Source: GCA-003244245 sp050700355
GTDB lineage: Bacteria > Actinomycetota > Actinomycetes > Mycobacteriales > Pseudonocardiaceae
DNA length: 64,000 nt
Assembly (NCBI GenBank): GCA_050700355.1
Contig: JBOHHE010000137.1
Coordinates: 1 to 64,000, forward strand
Direction of reading: 5' to 3'
Shown here piece by piece: positions 44,318-53,061 of the stretch; within the stretch, counting starts at the first letter, position 1; every line of letters starts with the position of its first letter. The notes beneath the pieces were generated by a model, which was given only the letters and a program-made list of their open reading frames with translations, did not search any database and had not been told where the DNA came from. Both the position numbers and the translations under genes were made by a program.

Positions 44318-46882
44318 TCAGAGGCTGACTTCCGCGACGAGGGTGTCGTCGCGGCTGGGAATGACCTCGATGCGACCGATATGACCGGCTGCCTGCACAT
44401 CACCCCGGGCTTCTTCGAAGAGGGTGAGGGAGGAGTTCGGTCCACGGACGGTCAGCTGTTCGACCGCCGCGCGCATCGACAGTTTGGCGTCGGACTTGCT
44501 CTTACGCACGGTTCGGATGACATCCGCTGCGGTCGAGAGCACCCGACGATCAACCTCACCACTCACCGCGAACAGCTCACTGGCGACGGGCCAGGCAGCG
44601 CGGTGCACCGTCCCGGGGCGCCACCATGACCACACCTCTTCGGTGGTGAAGGGCAGGAAGGGGGCGAACAGCCGGAGCATCGTCGACAACGCCAGGGTCA
44701 GCGCGGCCCGCGCCGATGTGGCTCCTTCCTCGCCGTACTCGCCATACGCCCGGATCTTGACCAGTTCAAGGTAGTCGTCGCAGAACGTCCAGAAGAACCG
44801 CTCGGTTCGCTCAAGTGCCCGTGTGTAGTCGTAGGCCTCGAATGCGCTCGTGGCGTCCTCGACCACTGCCGCCAGTTCGGCCAGCATGGCGCGGTCCAAC
44901 GCGTGCGTGATGGTTGCGGAAGGCTCCGCGATACCGAGCCCGAGGACGAACCGGCTGGCGTTCAGGATCTTGATGGCCAACCGGCGGCCCACCTTCATCT
45001 GGCCCTCGTCGAAGGCGGTGTCGACGCCCGGCCGGCCACTGGCGGCCCAGTATCGAACGGCGTCGGAGCCGTGGCGTTCGAGTAATCCCTGGGGAGTGAC
45101 GACGTTGCCCTTGGACTTGGACATCTTTTTGCGATCAGGATCCAGAATCCATCCGGAAATGGCGGCGTGCCGCCAGGGCAGTGTGCCGTTTTCCAGATGA
45201 GCACGGACAATGGTCGAAAACAGCCAGGTCCGAATGATCTCATGGGCCTGGGGGCGCAGATCCATTGGAAAGACCCGGTGGAGCAAGTCGTCATCGACGG
45301 TCCAGCGACCGGCGATCTGGGGGGTGAGCGAGGACGTGGCCCAGGTGTCCATGACGTCGGGGTCGGCGACGAAACCGTCCACCTGGCCGCGTTGGTCCTC
45401 GCGATAGCCGGGCGGAGGCTGCGACGTGGGGTCCACCGGAAGTTCGGATTCGTTCGGGACAAGGAGCTTGTCGTACTGCGGCTGCCCATCACCGTCGAGC
45501 GGATACCACACGGGGATCGGCACGCCAAAGAAGCGTTGCCGGCTGATCAGCCAATCGCCGGTGAGCCCGTTGACCCAGTTGGTGTATCGCGAACGCATAT
45601 GGTCCGGATGCCAGCTGAGCTGGTTTCCGCGATCGAGCAGGGCGGCGCGCAGCTCGCCGTCCCGGCCCCCGTTGCGGATATACCACTGCCGACTCGAGAC
45701 GATCTCCAGCGGTTTGTCGCCCCTTTCGTAGAACTTCACCGCATGGATGATCGGCTCCGGCTCACCGAGTAGGTCTCCGGATTCCCGCAGCAGCCCGACG
45801 ATTCGCTCACGGGCCGTGTGCACGGTGGCGCCGGCGAGCTTGGCGTAGGCGGTCCTGCCGGACTCGCCGTCCAATCCGATCGGCGGGTCAGCGAGCAGTC
45901 GTCCGTCGCGACCGACGATCGTCCGGGTGGCCAGATCGAGTTCACGCCACCAGATCACATCGTTGAGGTCACCGAAGGTGCAGACCATGGCGATGCCGAC
46001 ACCCTTCTCCGGGTCGGCCAGTCGGTGTGCCACCACCGGCACAGCAACCCCGAACAGCGGGCTTGTGACGGTCTGACCGAACAAGCCCTGGTAGCGCTCA
46101 TCATCAGGATGCGCCACGAGCGCTACGCAGGCCGGCAGCAGTTCCGGTCGCGTGGTGGCGATGGAGACTTTCTTACCTTCCGCTCCATGGAATGAAATGT
46201 GATGGTAAGCGGCGGGCCGGTCGCGGTCTTCGAGTTCGGCTTGTGCGACGGCCGTTCGGAAGGTGACATCCCAGAGCGTCGGAGCATCGGCTTGGTATGC
46301 TTCGCCACGAGCCAGATTGCGCAGGAACGCGCGCTGAGAAATGGCCCTCGCCGTATCATCGATTGTCTGGTAGGTCATGCTCCAATCGATGGACAGGCCC
46401 AGACGACGCCAGGTTTCTTCGAATGCCTGCTCATCGACGGCAGTTAACTGCTCGCACAGTTCGATGAAGTTCCGCCGGGAGCAGGGCACGGCGTCCTTGC
46501 CGGGTTTATCCGGCGGCTGGAAACTCGGGTCATAAGGCAGCGATGGATCGCAGCGCACGCCGAAGTAATTCTGTACCCGCCGTTCGGTCGGCAGGCCATT
46601 GTCATCCCAGCCCATGGGGTAGAACACTTCACGGCCGCGCATACGCTGATAGCGCGCGATCGTGTCGGTATGCGTGAAGGAGAACACGTGTCCGACGTGC
46701 AGGGAGCCGCTGACCGTAGGCGGCGGGGTGTCGATTGAGTAGACCTCATCCCGAGTCTTCGTCCGGTCGAAGCGGTAGACGCCCTGTCTCTCCCATACAG
46801 GTACCCACTTGTCCTCTAACCCGTCTGTGCTGACGCGGTCGGGGACACGGAGTGCAGGTGCTTCGGACGTCATGACGCTCAT
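44318..46882 (-). CDS. valS: Valine--tRNA ligase
   Basis: The class I synthetase of about 854 residues charges tRNA-Val and has an editing domain. The HIGH-type motif is SGSLHVGHVFSF, the KMSKS loop is DRKKMSKSKGNVV, and the editing (CP1) region lies around KVSIATTRPELLPACVAL. It is the shorter ValRS type common in actinobacteria. ATG at 46882 or 46873 are both possible, with weak ribosome binding sites. It is divergent from the grd operon with a 160-base gap. Confidence 0.95.
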   Translation of the reverse strand: MSVMTSEAPALRVPDRVSTDGLEDKWVPVWERQGVYRFDRTKTRDEVYSIDTPPPTVSGSLHVGHVFSFTHTDTIARYQRMRGREVFYPMGWDDNGLPTERRVQNYFGVRCDPSLPYDPSFQPPDKPGKDAVPCSRRNFIELCEQLTAVDEQAFEETWRRLGLSIDWSMTYQTIDDTARAISQRAFLRNLARGEAYQADAPTLWDVTFRTAVAQAELEDRDRPAAYHHISFHGAEGKKVSIATTRPELLPACVALVAHPDDERYQGLFGQTVTSPLFGVAVPVVAHRLADPEKGVGIAMVCTFGDLNDVIWWRELDLATRTIVGRDGRLLADPPIGLDGESGRTAYAKLAGATVHTARERIVGLLRESGDLLGEPEPIIHAVKFYERGDKPLEIVSSRQWYIRNGGRDGELRAALLDRGNQLSWHPDHMRSRYTNWVNGLTGDWLISRQRFFGVPIPVWYPLDGDGQPQYDKLLVPNESELPVDPTSQPPPGYREDQRGQVDGFVADPDVMDTWATSSLTPQIAGRWTVDDDLLHRVFPMDLRPQAHEIIRTWLFSTIVRAHLENGTLPWRHAAISGWILDPDRKKMSKSKGNVVTPQGLLERHGSDAVRYWAASGRPGVDTAFDEGQMKVGRRLAIKILNASRFVLGLGIAEPSATITHALDRAMLAELAAVVEDATSAFEAYDYTRALERTERFFWTFCDDYLELVKIRAYGEYGEEGATSARAALTLALSTMLRLFAPFLPFTTEEVWSWWRPGTVHRAAWPVASELFAVSGEVDRRVLSTAADVIRTVRKSKSDAKLSMRAAVEQLTVRGPNSSLTLFEEARGDVQAAGHIGRIEVIPSRDDTLVAEVSL

Positions 46883-47042
46883 GGTATTCGGGGCGACCTC
46901 GGGTGACTCTCCCGGCACACCCCGCCCCGGGCTGCCATCTCCGATCTTGAGGCAGCAGCTCATATCAGCACTCGAACTATGGGTAGTCATCCGGTTACGA
47001 TGGGTTGGATGCCGGTGGCGCGGCCGGACAGATGGGAGACTG
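46883..47042 (+). promoter_or_regulatory. Divergent promoter region between valS and grdE
   Basis: This 160-base gap must hold the promoters of valS and the grd operon. A -10-like TACGAT lies near 46996-47001, about 40 bases before the grdE start. GGGAGAC precedes the grdE ATG. No clear operator or riboswitch fold is seen. Confidence 0.35.
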
Positions 47043-48344
47043 ATGGTGTCGGTACTTCGGCGGATCGTGCACGAGGTTCACTCAGTCGAGTTTGGCGCCA
47101 TCACCCGTTACGACCAGCACCATCTGGTGGTCGGCCGAGATCAGATCACGGCCCTGTTCGACGATCCCGCGCTGGCGTCGGTCCGTCCCCAGCTCGCCTC
47201 GCCGGGAGAACCGGCGCGGATCATCGCGCCGCTGGACGTGGTGGAGCCACGCGCCAAGGGGTCGGATTCCAAGATCGCGGGCGGCGGGATGTTCCCCGGC
47301 TGGCTGGCGCCGGTCAACCGCAAGCGCGGGCCGGATACGCATGTGCTGCGGGGTGCTGCTGTGCTCGCCGCCGGTTATCTGCCTCGCAATCAGGAGGGCC
47401 TGATCGACATGTCCGGCCCGGCCGCCGCGCTCTCGCCGTTCAGCCGGACGCACAACGTCGTGGTGGAGTTCGTCCCCGCCGAAGGCGCTGCCCTGCTGGA
47501 CGCGGAGCAAGCGGTGCGGCGGGGACTGCTGCGGCTGGCCGTGCATCTCGCCGATGCGGCTGCCGGCGCCGCTCCTGACGCGGTAGAGGAGCTGGCGCCA
47601 CCGCATCGGGCGGGCAGTCCGACCGGTGTATTGCCCCGAGTGGGTGTGATCACCAACTTGCAGACCCAGGGCGCGTTCAAGGACGTCTTCGTCTACGGGC
47701 GCAGCATGGCGGGCAGCCTGCCGACCCTGTTCGATCCCGCGGAGATCGAGGACGGTGCCGTGGTTGCGGGCCAGTACGGCCACCCGGCCCTGCGCAACCC
47801 GACCTATCTGCACCAGAACCACCCGGTGATCGCCGAGCTGCGGGCCCGGGACGGACAGGACCTGCACTTCGCCGGTGTCGTGCTGTGTCCCGAGCCGGTG
47901 GAGCAGGCGGGTAAGGAGCACGTGTCCCAGCACGCCGCCTGGCTCTGTTCCGCCGCCGGTTTCGACGCGGCGATCGTGACCAAGGAGGGTGCGGGCAACG
48001 CCGACAACGACCTGTCAATGAAGGTCGACGCCCTGGAGGCGGCGGGGCTGACGGCGGTGGCCCTCTACGCCGAGATGTCCGGCCCCGATGGCACCGGACC
48101 CCCGCTGGTCGCGGGTCCCCGCCTCGGTGCCGTGGTCAGCACCGGCAACTACGACCAACGGCTACAGCTGCCTGCGGTCGAGCGGGCGCTGGGCGGCGAA
48201 CGGCTGCGCATCATCGACGCCGAGGCCACCGCAGCGGTCGAGGTCCCGGTCGCCATGATCCTAGGCGCCCTGAGCCCGCTGGGTGCCGGGCGGCTGACCT
48301 GCCGACCGGATGTGCCTGGACGAGCATTGGAAGGGGTGGCCTGA
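47043..48344 (+). CDS. grdE: Glycine/sarcosine/betaine reductase component B, GrdE/GrdG/GrdI-like subunit
   Basis: The 433-residue protein is the non-selenium part of component B, which binds the amine substrate. Conserved stretches include GLIDMSGPAAALSPFSRTHN, NLQTQGAFKDVFVYG and HQNHPVIAEL. Clostridial GrdE precursors split at an Asn-Cys pair to form a pyruvoyl group that holds the substrate amine as a Schiff base. Here that region (about residues 242-251) reads AGQYGHPALR and no Cys occurs before residue 282, so the cleavage seems impossible. That favours a substrate such as betaine that needs no Schiff base. Its stop overlaps the grdB start (TGATG). Confidence 0.85.
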   Translation: MVSVLRRIVHEVHSVEFGAITRYDQHHLVVGRDQITALFDDPALASVRPQLASPGEPARIIAPLDVVEPRAKGSDSKIAGGGMFPGWLAPVNRKRGPDTHVLRGAAVLAAGYLPRNQEGLIDMSGPAAALSPFSRTHNVVVEFVPAEGAALLDAEQAVRRGLLRLAVHLADAAAGAAPDAVEELAPPHRAGSPTGVLPRVGVITNLQTQGAFKDVFVYGRSMAGSLPTLFDPAEIEDGAVVAGQYGHPALRNPTYLHQNHPVIAELRARDGQDLHFAGVVLCPEPVEQAGKEHVSQHAAWLCSAAGFDAAIVTKEGAGNADNDLSMKVDALEAAGLTAVALYAEMSGPDGTGPPLVAGPRLGAVVSTGNYDQRLQLPAVERALGGERLRIIDAEATAAVEVPVAMILGALSPLGAGRLTCRPDVPGRALEGVA

Positions 48345-49633
48345 TGCGAGTCGTGCACTACATCAACCAGTTCTACGCCGGGCTCGGTGGTGAGGATGCC
48401 GCTGCCCTCGGACCACGGGTCCTCGAAGGGCCGGTCGGCCCCGGGCGCCTGCTGCAGCAACTGCTGGGTGATGCCCACCAGATCGTCGCCACAGTGGTGT
48501 GCGGTGACGACTTCGCGGCGTCCGACCCCGCAGTGGCCCAGGAACTGTTGGGAATGGCCCGCGCGGCAGACGCCGAGTTGCTGGTCGCCGGACCGGCCTT
48601 CGGCAGTGGGCGCTACGGGCTGGTGTGTGCGCGGTTGGTGGCCGCTGCGGCTGCCGACGGGTTACCCGCGCTGGCCTCGATGCATCCGGACAACCCCGGC
48701 ATCAGCGACGCGGGCGCCGCGCCGGTGGTGGCCTCCGGCCCGGTCGCCAAGGAGATGCGGCCATCGTTGGTGCGGGTCGCCGCGGCGGTCACGAAGCTCG
48801 CCACGGGCGCGGCGTTGACCATGGACGATGGCCGAGTCACCGGGCTCGCCAGGATTGGCAGGCTGGTCGAGCAGCGTGGGGCATACCGGGCGGTGGAGCT
48901 GGTGCTGCGCCGGCTCGGTGGGGACCGCGAGAGCACCGAGGTCCCGATCGGCGGATTCGACACCGTCGTCCCGGCAGCGCCGGTGGCCAAGCTGTCCGAC
49001 GCGTGCGTCGCGCTGGTGACCGAAGGCGGGGTGGTACCGCTGGGCAACCCCGACCGGCTCGAATCAGCTCGGGCAACCAGGTGGTTGCGCTACCCGATCG
49101 ACGGTGTGGACGCGCTCGCCGCCGGGACGTGGGAGGCGGTGGCGGGCGGTTTCGCGACCACCTTGGCCAACGCCGACCCGCACCGGCTGGTGCCCCTGGA
49201 CGCGGCCCGCGCGTTGGAACGCGAAGGAGCGATCGGTCACTTGCACGGCGAGTTCTTGACCACCGTGGGCAACGGCGCCCCGGTGGCCGCCGCGCAGCGG
49301 TTCGGCGTCGAGTGGGCCGCGGAGCTGCGTAAGGCAGGCGTGCAGGCCGCGATCCTCACCGCCACTTGAGGAACCGGCACGCGTTGCGGGTCAACGCTTG
49401 CGAAGGAACTGGAGCGGGCCGGTATTCCCACCGCTGTGGTGACCAACCTCGTGACGATCGCCGAGCAGGTCGGCGCGCCGCGAATCGTGCCGGGTCGGGG
49501 TATTCCCTATCCCTCGGGTGACCCAAGCCTGTCGCCGTCCGCCGAAAGCTCCTGGCGACGGCAGCTGGTGCTGCGGGCGCTGGACGCCCTTGCCTCGCCG
49601 GTCGAGAAGCCGACCGTCTTCGACGTCGAATAG
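48344..49633 (+). CDS. grdB: Selenoprotein B of glycine/sarcosine/betaine reductase (Sec at codon 342)
   Basis: The start is VVHYINQFYAGLGGEDAAAL, then GPVGPGRLLQQLLGDAHQIV and AGPAFGSGRYGLVCARL, all typical of GrdB/GrdF/GrdH. The frame reaches TGA at 49367-49369 and then continues with GTGTRCGSTLAKELERAGIP to a TAG at 49631-49633. Total length is 429 residues, normal for GrdB (about 436). Selenocysteine therefore replaces the stop. In clostridia the motif is U-G-T-C-T-R-C-G; here the middle Cys is Gly. The Sec attacks the carbon next to nitrogen to form the Se-carboxymethyl intermediate passed to GrdA. An ordinary gene caller would stop at codon 341. Confidence 0.92.
49367..49369 (+). other. 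Recoded UGA (selenocysteine) in grdB
   Basis: TGA lies between ...AAILTAT and GTGTRCG, where GrdB proteins have Sec. A stem GCGTTG/CAACGC around the loop CGGGT is at 49381-49397, with the loop 18-22 bases after the TGA and G as its second base, as expected for a bacterial SECIS. Confidence 0.85.
49381..49397 (+). promoter_or_regulatory. Candidate SECIS hairpin of grdB
   Basis: Six perfect pairs with a five-base G-rich loop directly downstream of the recoded TGA. Bacterial SECIS elements lie in this position and bind SelB. Not verified by folding. Confidence 0.55.
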
Positions 49634-49642
49634 GAGCCGACG

Positions 49643-51082
49643 GTGCCTGATGCGGTCATTCGCGCGGCCAGCCTCGTGCTAGCCCACACCCCGGGCCTGG
49701 CCCGGCACGGGTCCAAGCCGATCCGCACGCTGGCCGGGAACGCCGAGCTGACCAGCCGGTTCCTGGCCAATCTGCGCAGCTTCGACGACGCCGTCGGTTA
49801 CCCGCCCTTTCAGGCTTTTCTGGGTGCCTGCCATCCCCGTGAGCTGCCACCCCGGCCGTGGATCGGGGCGGGGTCGGAAGGGAAGGGGCAGCCCGGCGCG
49901 GTGCGGTTTCCACCGTTCGGCGAGCTGATGCCGGAGGAGGAGTTCCTCGGGCTGATGGCCGCGGTCGACGAGTTCGATCTGCTGAAGCTGACCAGTGAGG
50001 TCGCCGAGAGTGCGGCGAAGCGGTTGGCCGGGCATCCGTTGGGCGCCCATCTGGATCTGGCCCGCCTCTCGGCCGCGGCCACCGACGTCAACGCCATGCT
50101 CGGGCCGGGTGTGCTGCCGCTGCATCTGGCGCCGGACACGTTGGCCGGAGCGCTGCGCGGCGCGCATGACGAGGACGAGTCACTGGCTGCTCCTGTGCTG
50201 CTGGAGAACCTTGCCTGCAAGGCAACCGGGACCCTGGCGCTGCTGCACCTGCTGCACGACAACGGCCTCGACCCGGCCGCCGTCGACTATACGATCTCCT
50301 GTTCCGAGGAAGCCGTCGGCGACCGCTATCAGCGCGGCGGCGGCAATATGGGCAAGGCCATCGCGGTGGCCGCCGGGCTGAGCGAATCGTCCGGCGCGGA
50401 TGTCAAGGACTTCTGCGCGGGGCCCCTCCCGGCCCTGGTGATCGCGGCCAGCCTGGTGGTGGCGGGGGTGTTCGAGCAGGTCGTGGTGGTCGCGGGCGGA
50501 TCGCTGCCCAAGCTCGGGATGAAGTTCGAGGGGCACCTCAAGCACGAGCTCCCCGTGCTGGAGGACGTCATCGGCGGGGCCGCGCTGCTGGTGACCGCCG
50601 ACGACGGCGTCTCGCCCAAGATCCGGCTGGACGCCGTGGGGCGGCACCGGGTGTCCTCGGGCGGCTCCGGTGCGCAGATCATGCATGACCTGGTGATCCG
50701 GCCGCTCGACGCCTTGGGCATGCGGATGACCGATGTCGATGACTACGCCACCGAGCTGCACGACCCCGAGGTCACCGAGCCGCAGGGCTCCGGTGACGTG
50801 GCCGCGCGCAACTACAAGACGATCGCCGCGCTAGCCGCCCGCCGTGGCGACATCCGCCGAGATGAGATCGGGGGTTTCATTACCTCCCACGGCATGCCCG
50901 GTTACGCACCCACCCAGGGTCACCTGGCATCGGCGATCTGTTACCTGCCGCATGCGCTGACCCGGCTGCGGGCCGGCACCGCGGACAAGGTCTTGTTGCT
51001 GGCCAAGGGCAGCCTGTTCCTCGGGCGGATGAGCCAGGTATCTGACGGCATGAGCGTCTTACTCGAGCGCAATGGAGGCTGA
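49643..51082 (+). CDS. grdC: Component C beta subunit of the reductase, GrdC-like (thiolase fold)
   Basis: The 479-residue protein matches GrdC, which has a FabH/thiolase-like fold and takes the acyl group from the Se-carboxymethyl intermediate on GrdA. Landmarks are ISCSEEAVGDRYQRGGGNMG, the nucleophile region DFCAGPLPALVIAASLVV (Cys258) and a Gly-rich end GFITSHGMPGYAPTQGHLAS. In clostridia GrdC works with GrdD, which hands the acetyl group to phosphate. No grdD gene is present here, so this protein may pass acetyl onward itself. The GTG start has AGGAG upstream, ten bases after grdB ends. Confidence 0.85.
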   Translation: MPDAVIRAASLVLAHTPGLARHGSKPIRTLAGNAELTSRFLANLRSFDDAVGYPPFQAFLGACHPRELPPRPWIGAGSEGKGQPGAVRFPPFGELMPEEEFLGLMAAVDEFDLLKLTSEVAESAAKRLAGHPLGAHLDLARLSAAATDVNAMLGPGVLPLHLAPDTLAGALRGAHDEDESLAAPVLLENLACKATGTLALLHLLHDNGLDPAAVDYTISCSEEAVGDRYQRGGGNMGKAIAVAAGLSESSGADVKDFCAGPLPALVIAASLVVAGVFEQVVVVAGGSLPKLGMKFEGHLKHELPVLEDVIGGAALLVTADDGVSPKIRLDAVGRHRVSSGGSGAQIMHDLVIRPLDALGMRMTDVDDYATELHDPEVTEPQGSGDVAARNYKTIAALAARRGDIRRDEIGGFITSHGMPGYAPTQGHLASAICYLPHALTRLRAGTADKVLLLAKGSLFLGRMSQVSDGMSVLLERNGG

Positions 51083-51084
51083 CG

Positions 51085-51426
51085 ATGGCTGGTGTGGTTG
51101 AGGCGACCAAAGAGACCTTTGCTGAGCTGGTCTCCTCCGGTCTCGTGCTCGTCGACGTGTGGGCCCAGAGCTGCCGTCCCTGCGTGGCGCTGACGCCGCA
51201 TATGAAGGCCATCGCGGACGCTCATCCCGAGCTGACCGTGATCAAGCTCGATGCGAGTAAGGCCCGGCGGATGTGCATGACGCTGCAGGTTCGTGGCCTG
51301 CCCACCCTCTTGCTGTACCGGGACGGCAAGGAGGCGGCACGGATCACTGATCCCAGCCTCCTGCCCGAGCAGGTCGATACCTGGCTAGCCACGGAGCTGG
51401 ACCGATTGGAAGCGAAGGAGGACTGA
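51085..51426 (+). CDS. trxA: Thioredoxin (Grd-associated)
   Basis: The 113-residue thioredoxin has the redox motif WAQSCRPC (Cys30 and Cys33) instead of the usual WCGPC and the cis-Pro site in RGLPTLLLYRDGKE. In the clostridial reductase, thioredoxin re-reduces selenoprotein A after each cycle. It starts two bases after grdC ends with GGAGGCTGACG before ATG, and its TGA is directly followed by the grdA ATG. No thioredoxin reductase gene accompanies it, so the reductase must come from elsewhere in the genome. Confidence 0.88.
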   Translation: MAGVVEATKETFAELVSSGLVLVDVWAQSCRPCVALTPHMKAIADAHPELTVIKLDASKARRMCMTLQVRGLPTLLLYRDGKEAARITDPSLLPEQVDTWLATELDRLEAKED

Positions 51427-51891
51427 ATGTTCGACGGCAAACAAGTCATCGTGATCGGTGAACGGGACGGGATCGCGGGGCCGGCGATCGCGGTATGTGT
51501 TCAGGCGGCCGGGGCCTCGGTGGCGTATGTCGCCACCGAATGCTTCGTTTGAACGGCTGCCGGAGCCATGGATCTGTCCACCCAGGAGACGATCAAGCGA
51601 CTGGCCGACGAGCACGGTAGCGACTCGCTGCTGGTACTGCTCGGCGCGCCGGACGCCGAAAGCGCCGGAATCGCCGCCGAGACGGTGGTGCTCGGTGATC
51701 CGAGCTGGGCAGGACCGTTGGCCGGGGTCCAGTTGGGCCTCCCCGTTTATCACATCCTGGAGGACGAGCTGCGTGCCGTCGTCCCCGACGATGTCTGGGA
51801 AGAGCAGGTCGGGTTGATGGTCGATGTGCTGGAGGTGGATGCCATCGCCGAAGCGGTCCGCGAGTTCCGCGACCAACTGGCTAATTCTTAG
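51427..51891 (+). CDS. grdA: Selenoprotein A of the glycine/sarcosine/betaine reductase (Sec at codon 42)
   Basis: The start FDGKQVIVIGERDGIAGPAI leads to the family signature TECFV, TGA (51550-51552), TAAGAMDLSTQ, where GrdA has selenocysteine. After the TGA the frame runs on through GDPSWAGPLAGVQLGLPVYH and EEQVGLMVDVLEVDAIAEAV to a TAG at 51889-51891. The total of 154 residues equals normal GrdA (about 158). GrdA carries the Se-carboxymethyl intermediate between components B and C. Without selenocysteine the frame would yield only a 41-residue stub. Confidence 0.93.
51550..51552 (+). other. Recoded UGA (selenocysteine) in grdA
   Basis: TGA follows ACC GAA TGC TTC GTT and is followed by ACG GCT GCC GGA GCC ATG (TAAGAM), identical in context to clostridial GrdA. 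A weak TGGA/TCCA hairpin at 51569-51580 with loop TCTG may be its SECIS. Confidence 0.9.
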
Positions 51892-52209
51892 AGTTACAGC
51901 CGCACTCCCACATTGCGAAAGGTTCCGTCGCCTTCCATCCGGCTCCACCTCAATCTCCACGTTCTTGGGGTCGCCGGGTACCATTCGGAGCCGCCTCGTG
52001 GTCGCGGTCGCGACCATGTCAGCCTCCAGTCACTTAGCGGGGGGTACGGCTACTTTGGGTTACCACAATGGCGGTGGACACATCGATGCATCCCCTCGAT
52101 CACTGAAAGTATCGCTCAGTAAGTCGGCGCACTACCCCCTGGTCGCCATCGTCGTGGCATCCGCTGCGCGAGCAGCCGAAAATACTTTTGCATTGTTTTT
52201 AACGTGAAG
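51892..52209. other. Intergenic region downstream of grdA
   Basis: No supported gene. The minus strand has an ORF starting MVATATTRRLRMVPGDPKNV (about 52017) that runs into grdA; it looks like a shadow or remnant. The stretch separates the grd operon from a convergent membrane protein gene. Confidence 0.35.
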
Positions 52210-53061
52210 CTACGATAGTTGTTTTCGCTCTCGAATCTTTTGGATTCTCCTATTTAAGACGCAGCCACAAAGAAAAGCGAAGCTGGCCATAAGAAATGAT
52301 CCGATTATTAGAGTGAAATGCGCAACCAGGTCTGGGATAGTGCCACTATTTAATGTTGAGATAAATAGAGAAAAGATTGCAACTGTGGCGGTAATAAAAA
52401 AGGTAAACAATGACGGGCTGGCGGGCCTGTGGGCAATGAAATCGCGAAACTTGTGGAGTATTCCTGTGCCTGCCGTTGCTACCCGTGTGATCACCAAAGA
52501 CAGAATTAAGATGACTACGATGGAGATAAATCCGATCCACAGTAGGGTGGTTGTTTCGCATGATTGAGAGACGGATTTTTCGGAAAATTTGCATTGATCT
52601 TGATAGGCCGAATGAGAATGTGATGCCAAGAAACGAATTACTAAGGCGGGGCCAAAATATACCACGACCTGGTACGCGTACCGGGTGGCTTTCTCGGTTA
52701 CATTATGTTCGAACATCATCAGTGTCATTGAGTAGAATAGACTGAGTACTGCCATTCCAAGTACTGGTCCGTATATCAGTGCGGCCACAAGCGCTCGGCC
52801 GGGGTCGGATTCGCCTGCAAGGCTACTGTACAAGAAGGCGCAGATCGCCAGCGACGACATGGCATAGAACAATGCCGCCACGACTTGAAATGCCCTTATT
52901 TTCTCCTTTTCCTCCTTGCTTTTTCTTTCTTGCCTTTCTAGGTAGACGGTCAGGCCGGCGAATGCGAAGCCAGTCATGATACCGGCGAAACTCGCATAAG
53001 TCGGGGCATCAAGACCTGATCTTGATATTTCGCTGGCCAGGAGAATCTCCTTGACGAGCAC
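52210..53061 (-). CDS. Polytopic membrane protein, unknown, AT-rich
   Basis: The 283-residue protein has about six hydrophobic helices, for example FAGIMTGFAFAGLTVYL, the stretch GMAVLSLFYSMTLMMF and TLLWIGFISIVVILILSLVI, and a charged stretch RQERKSKEEKEK after the first. Codon use is far richer in A and T than its neighbours, which suggests recent transfer. GGAGGGG precedes the GTG start. I recognise no family. It lies convergent to the grd operon, so a shared role is not implied. Confidence 0.65.
   Translation of the reverse strand: MLVKEILLASEISRSGLDAPTYASFAGIMTGFAFAGLTVYLERQERKSKEEKEKIRAFQVVAALFYAMSSLAICAFLYSSLAGESDPGRALVAALIYGPVLGMAVLSLFYSMTLMMFEHNVTEKATRYAYQVVVYFGPALVIRFLASHSHSAYQDQCKFSEKSVSQSCETTTLLWIGFISIVVILILSLVITRVATAGTGILHKFRDFIAHRPASPSLFTFFITATVAIFSLFISTLNSGTIPDLVAHFTLIIGSFLMASFAFLCGCVLNRRIQKIRERKQLS

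Noticed and set aside
51385..52017. Minus-strand ORF across grdA and the gap downstream
   Set aside because: Most of it is antisense to grdA; the part outside has no family match.
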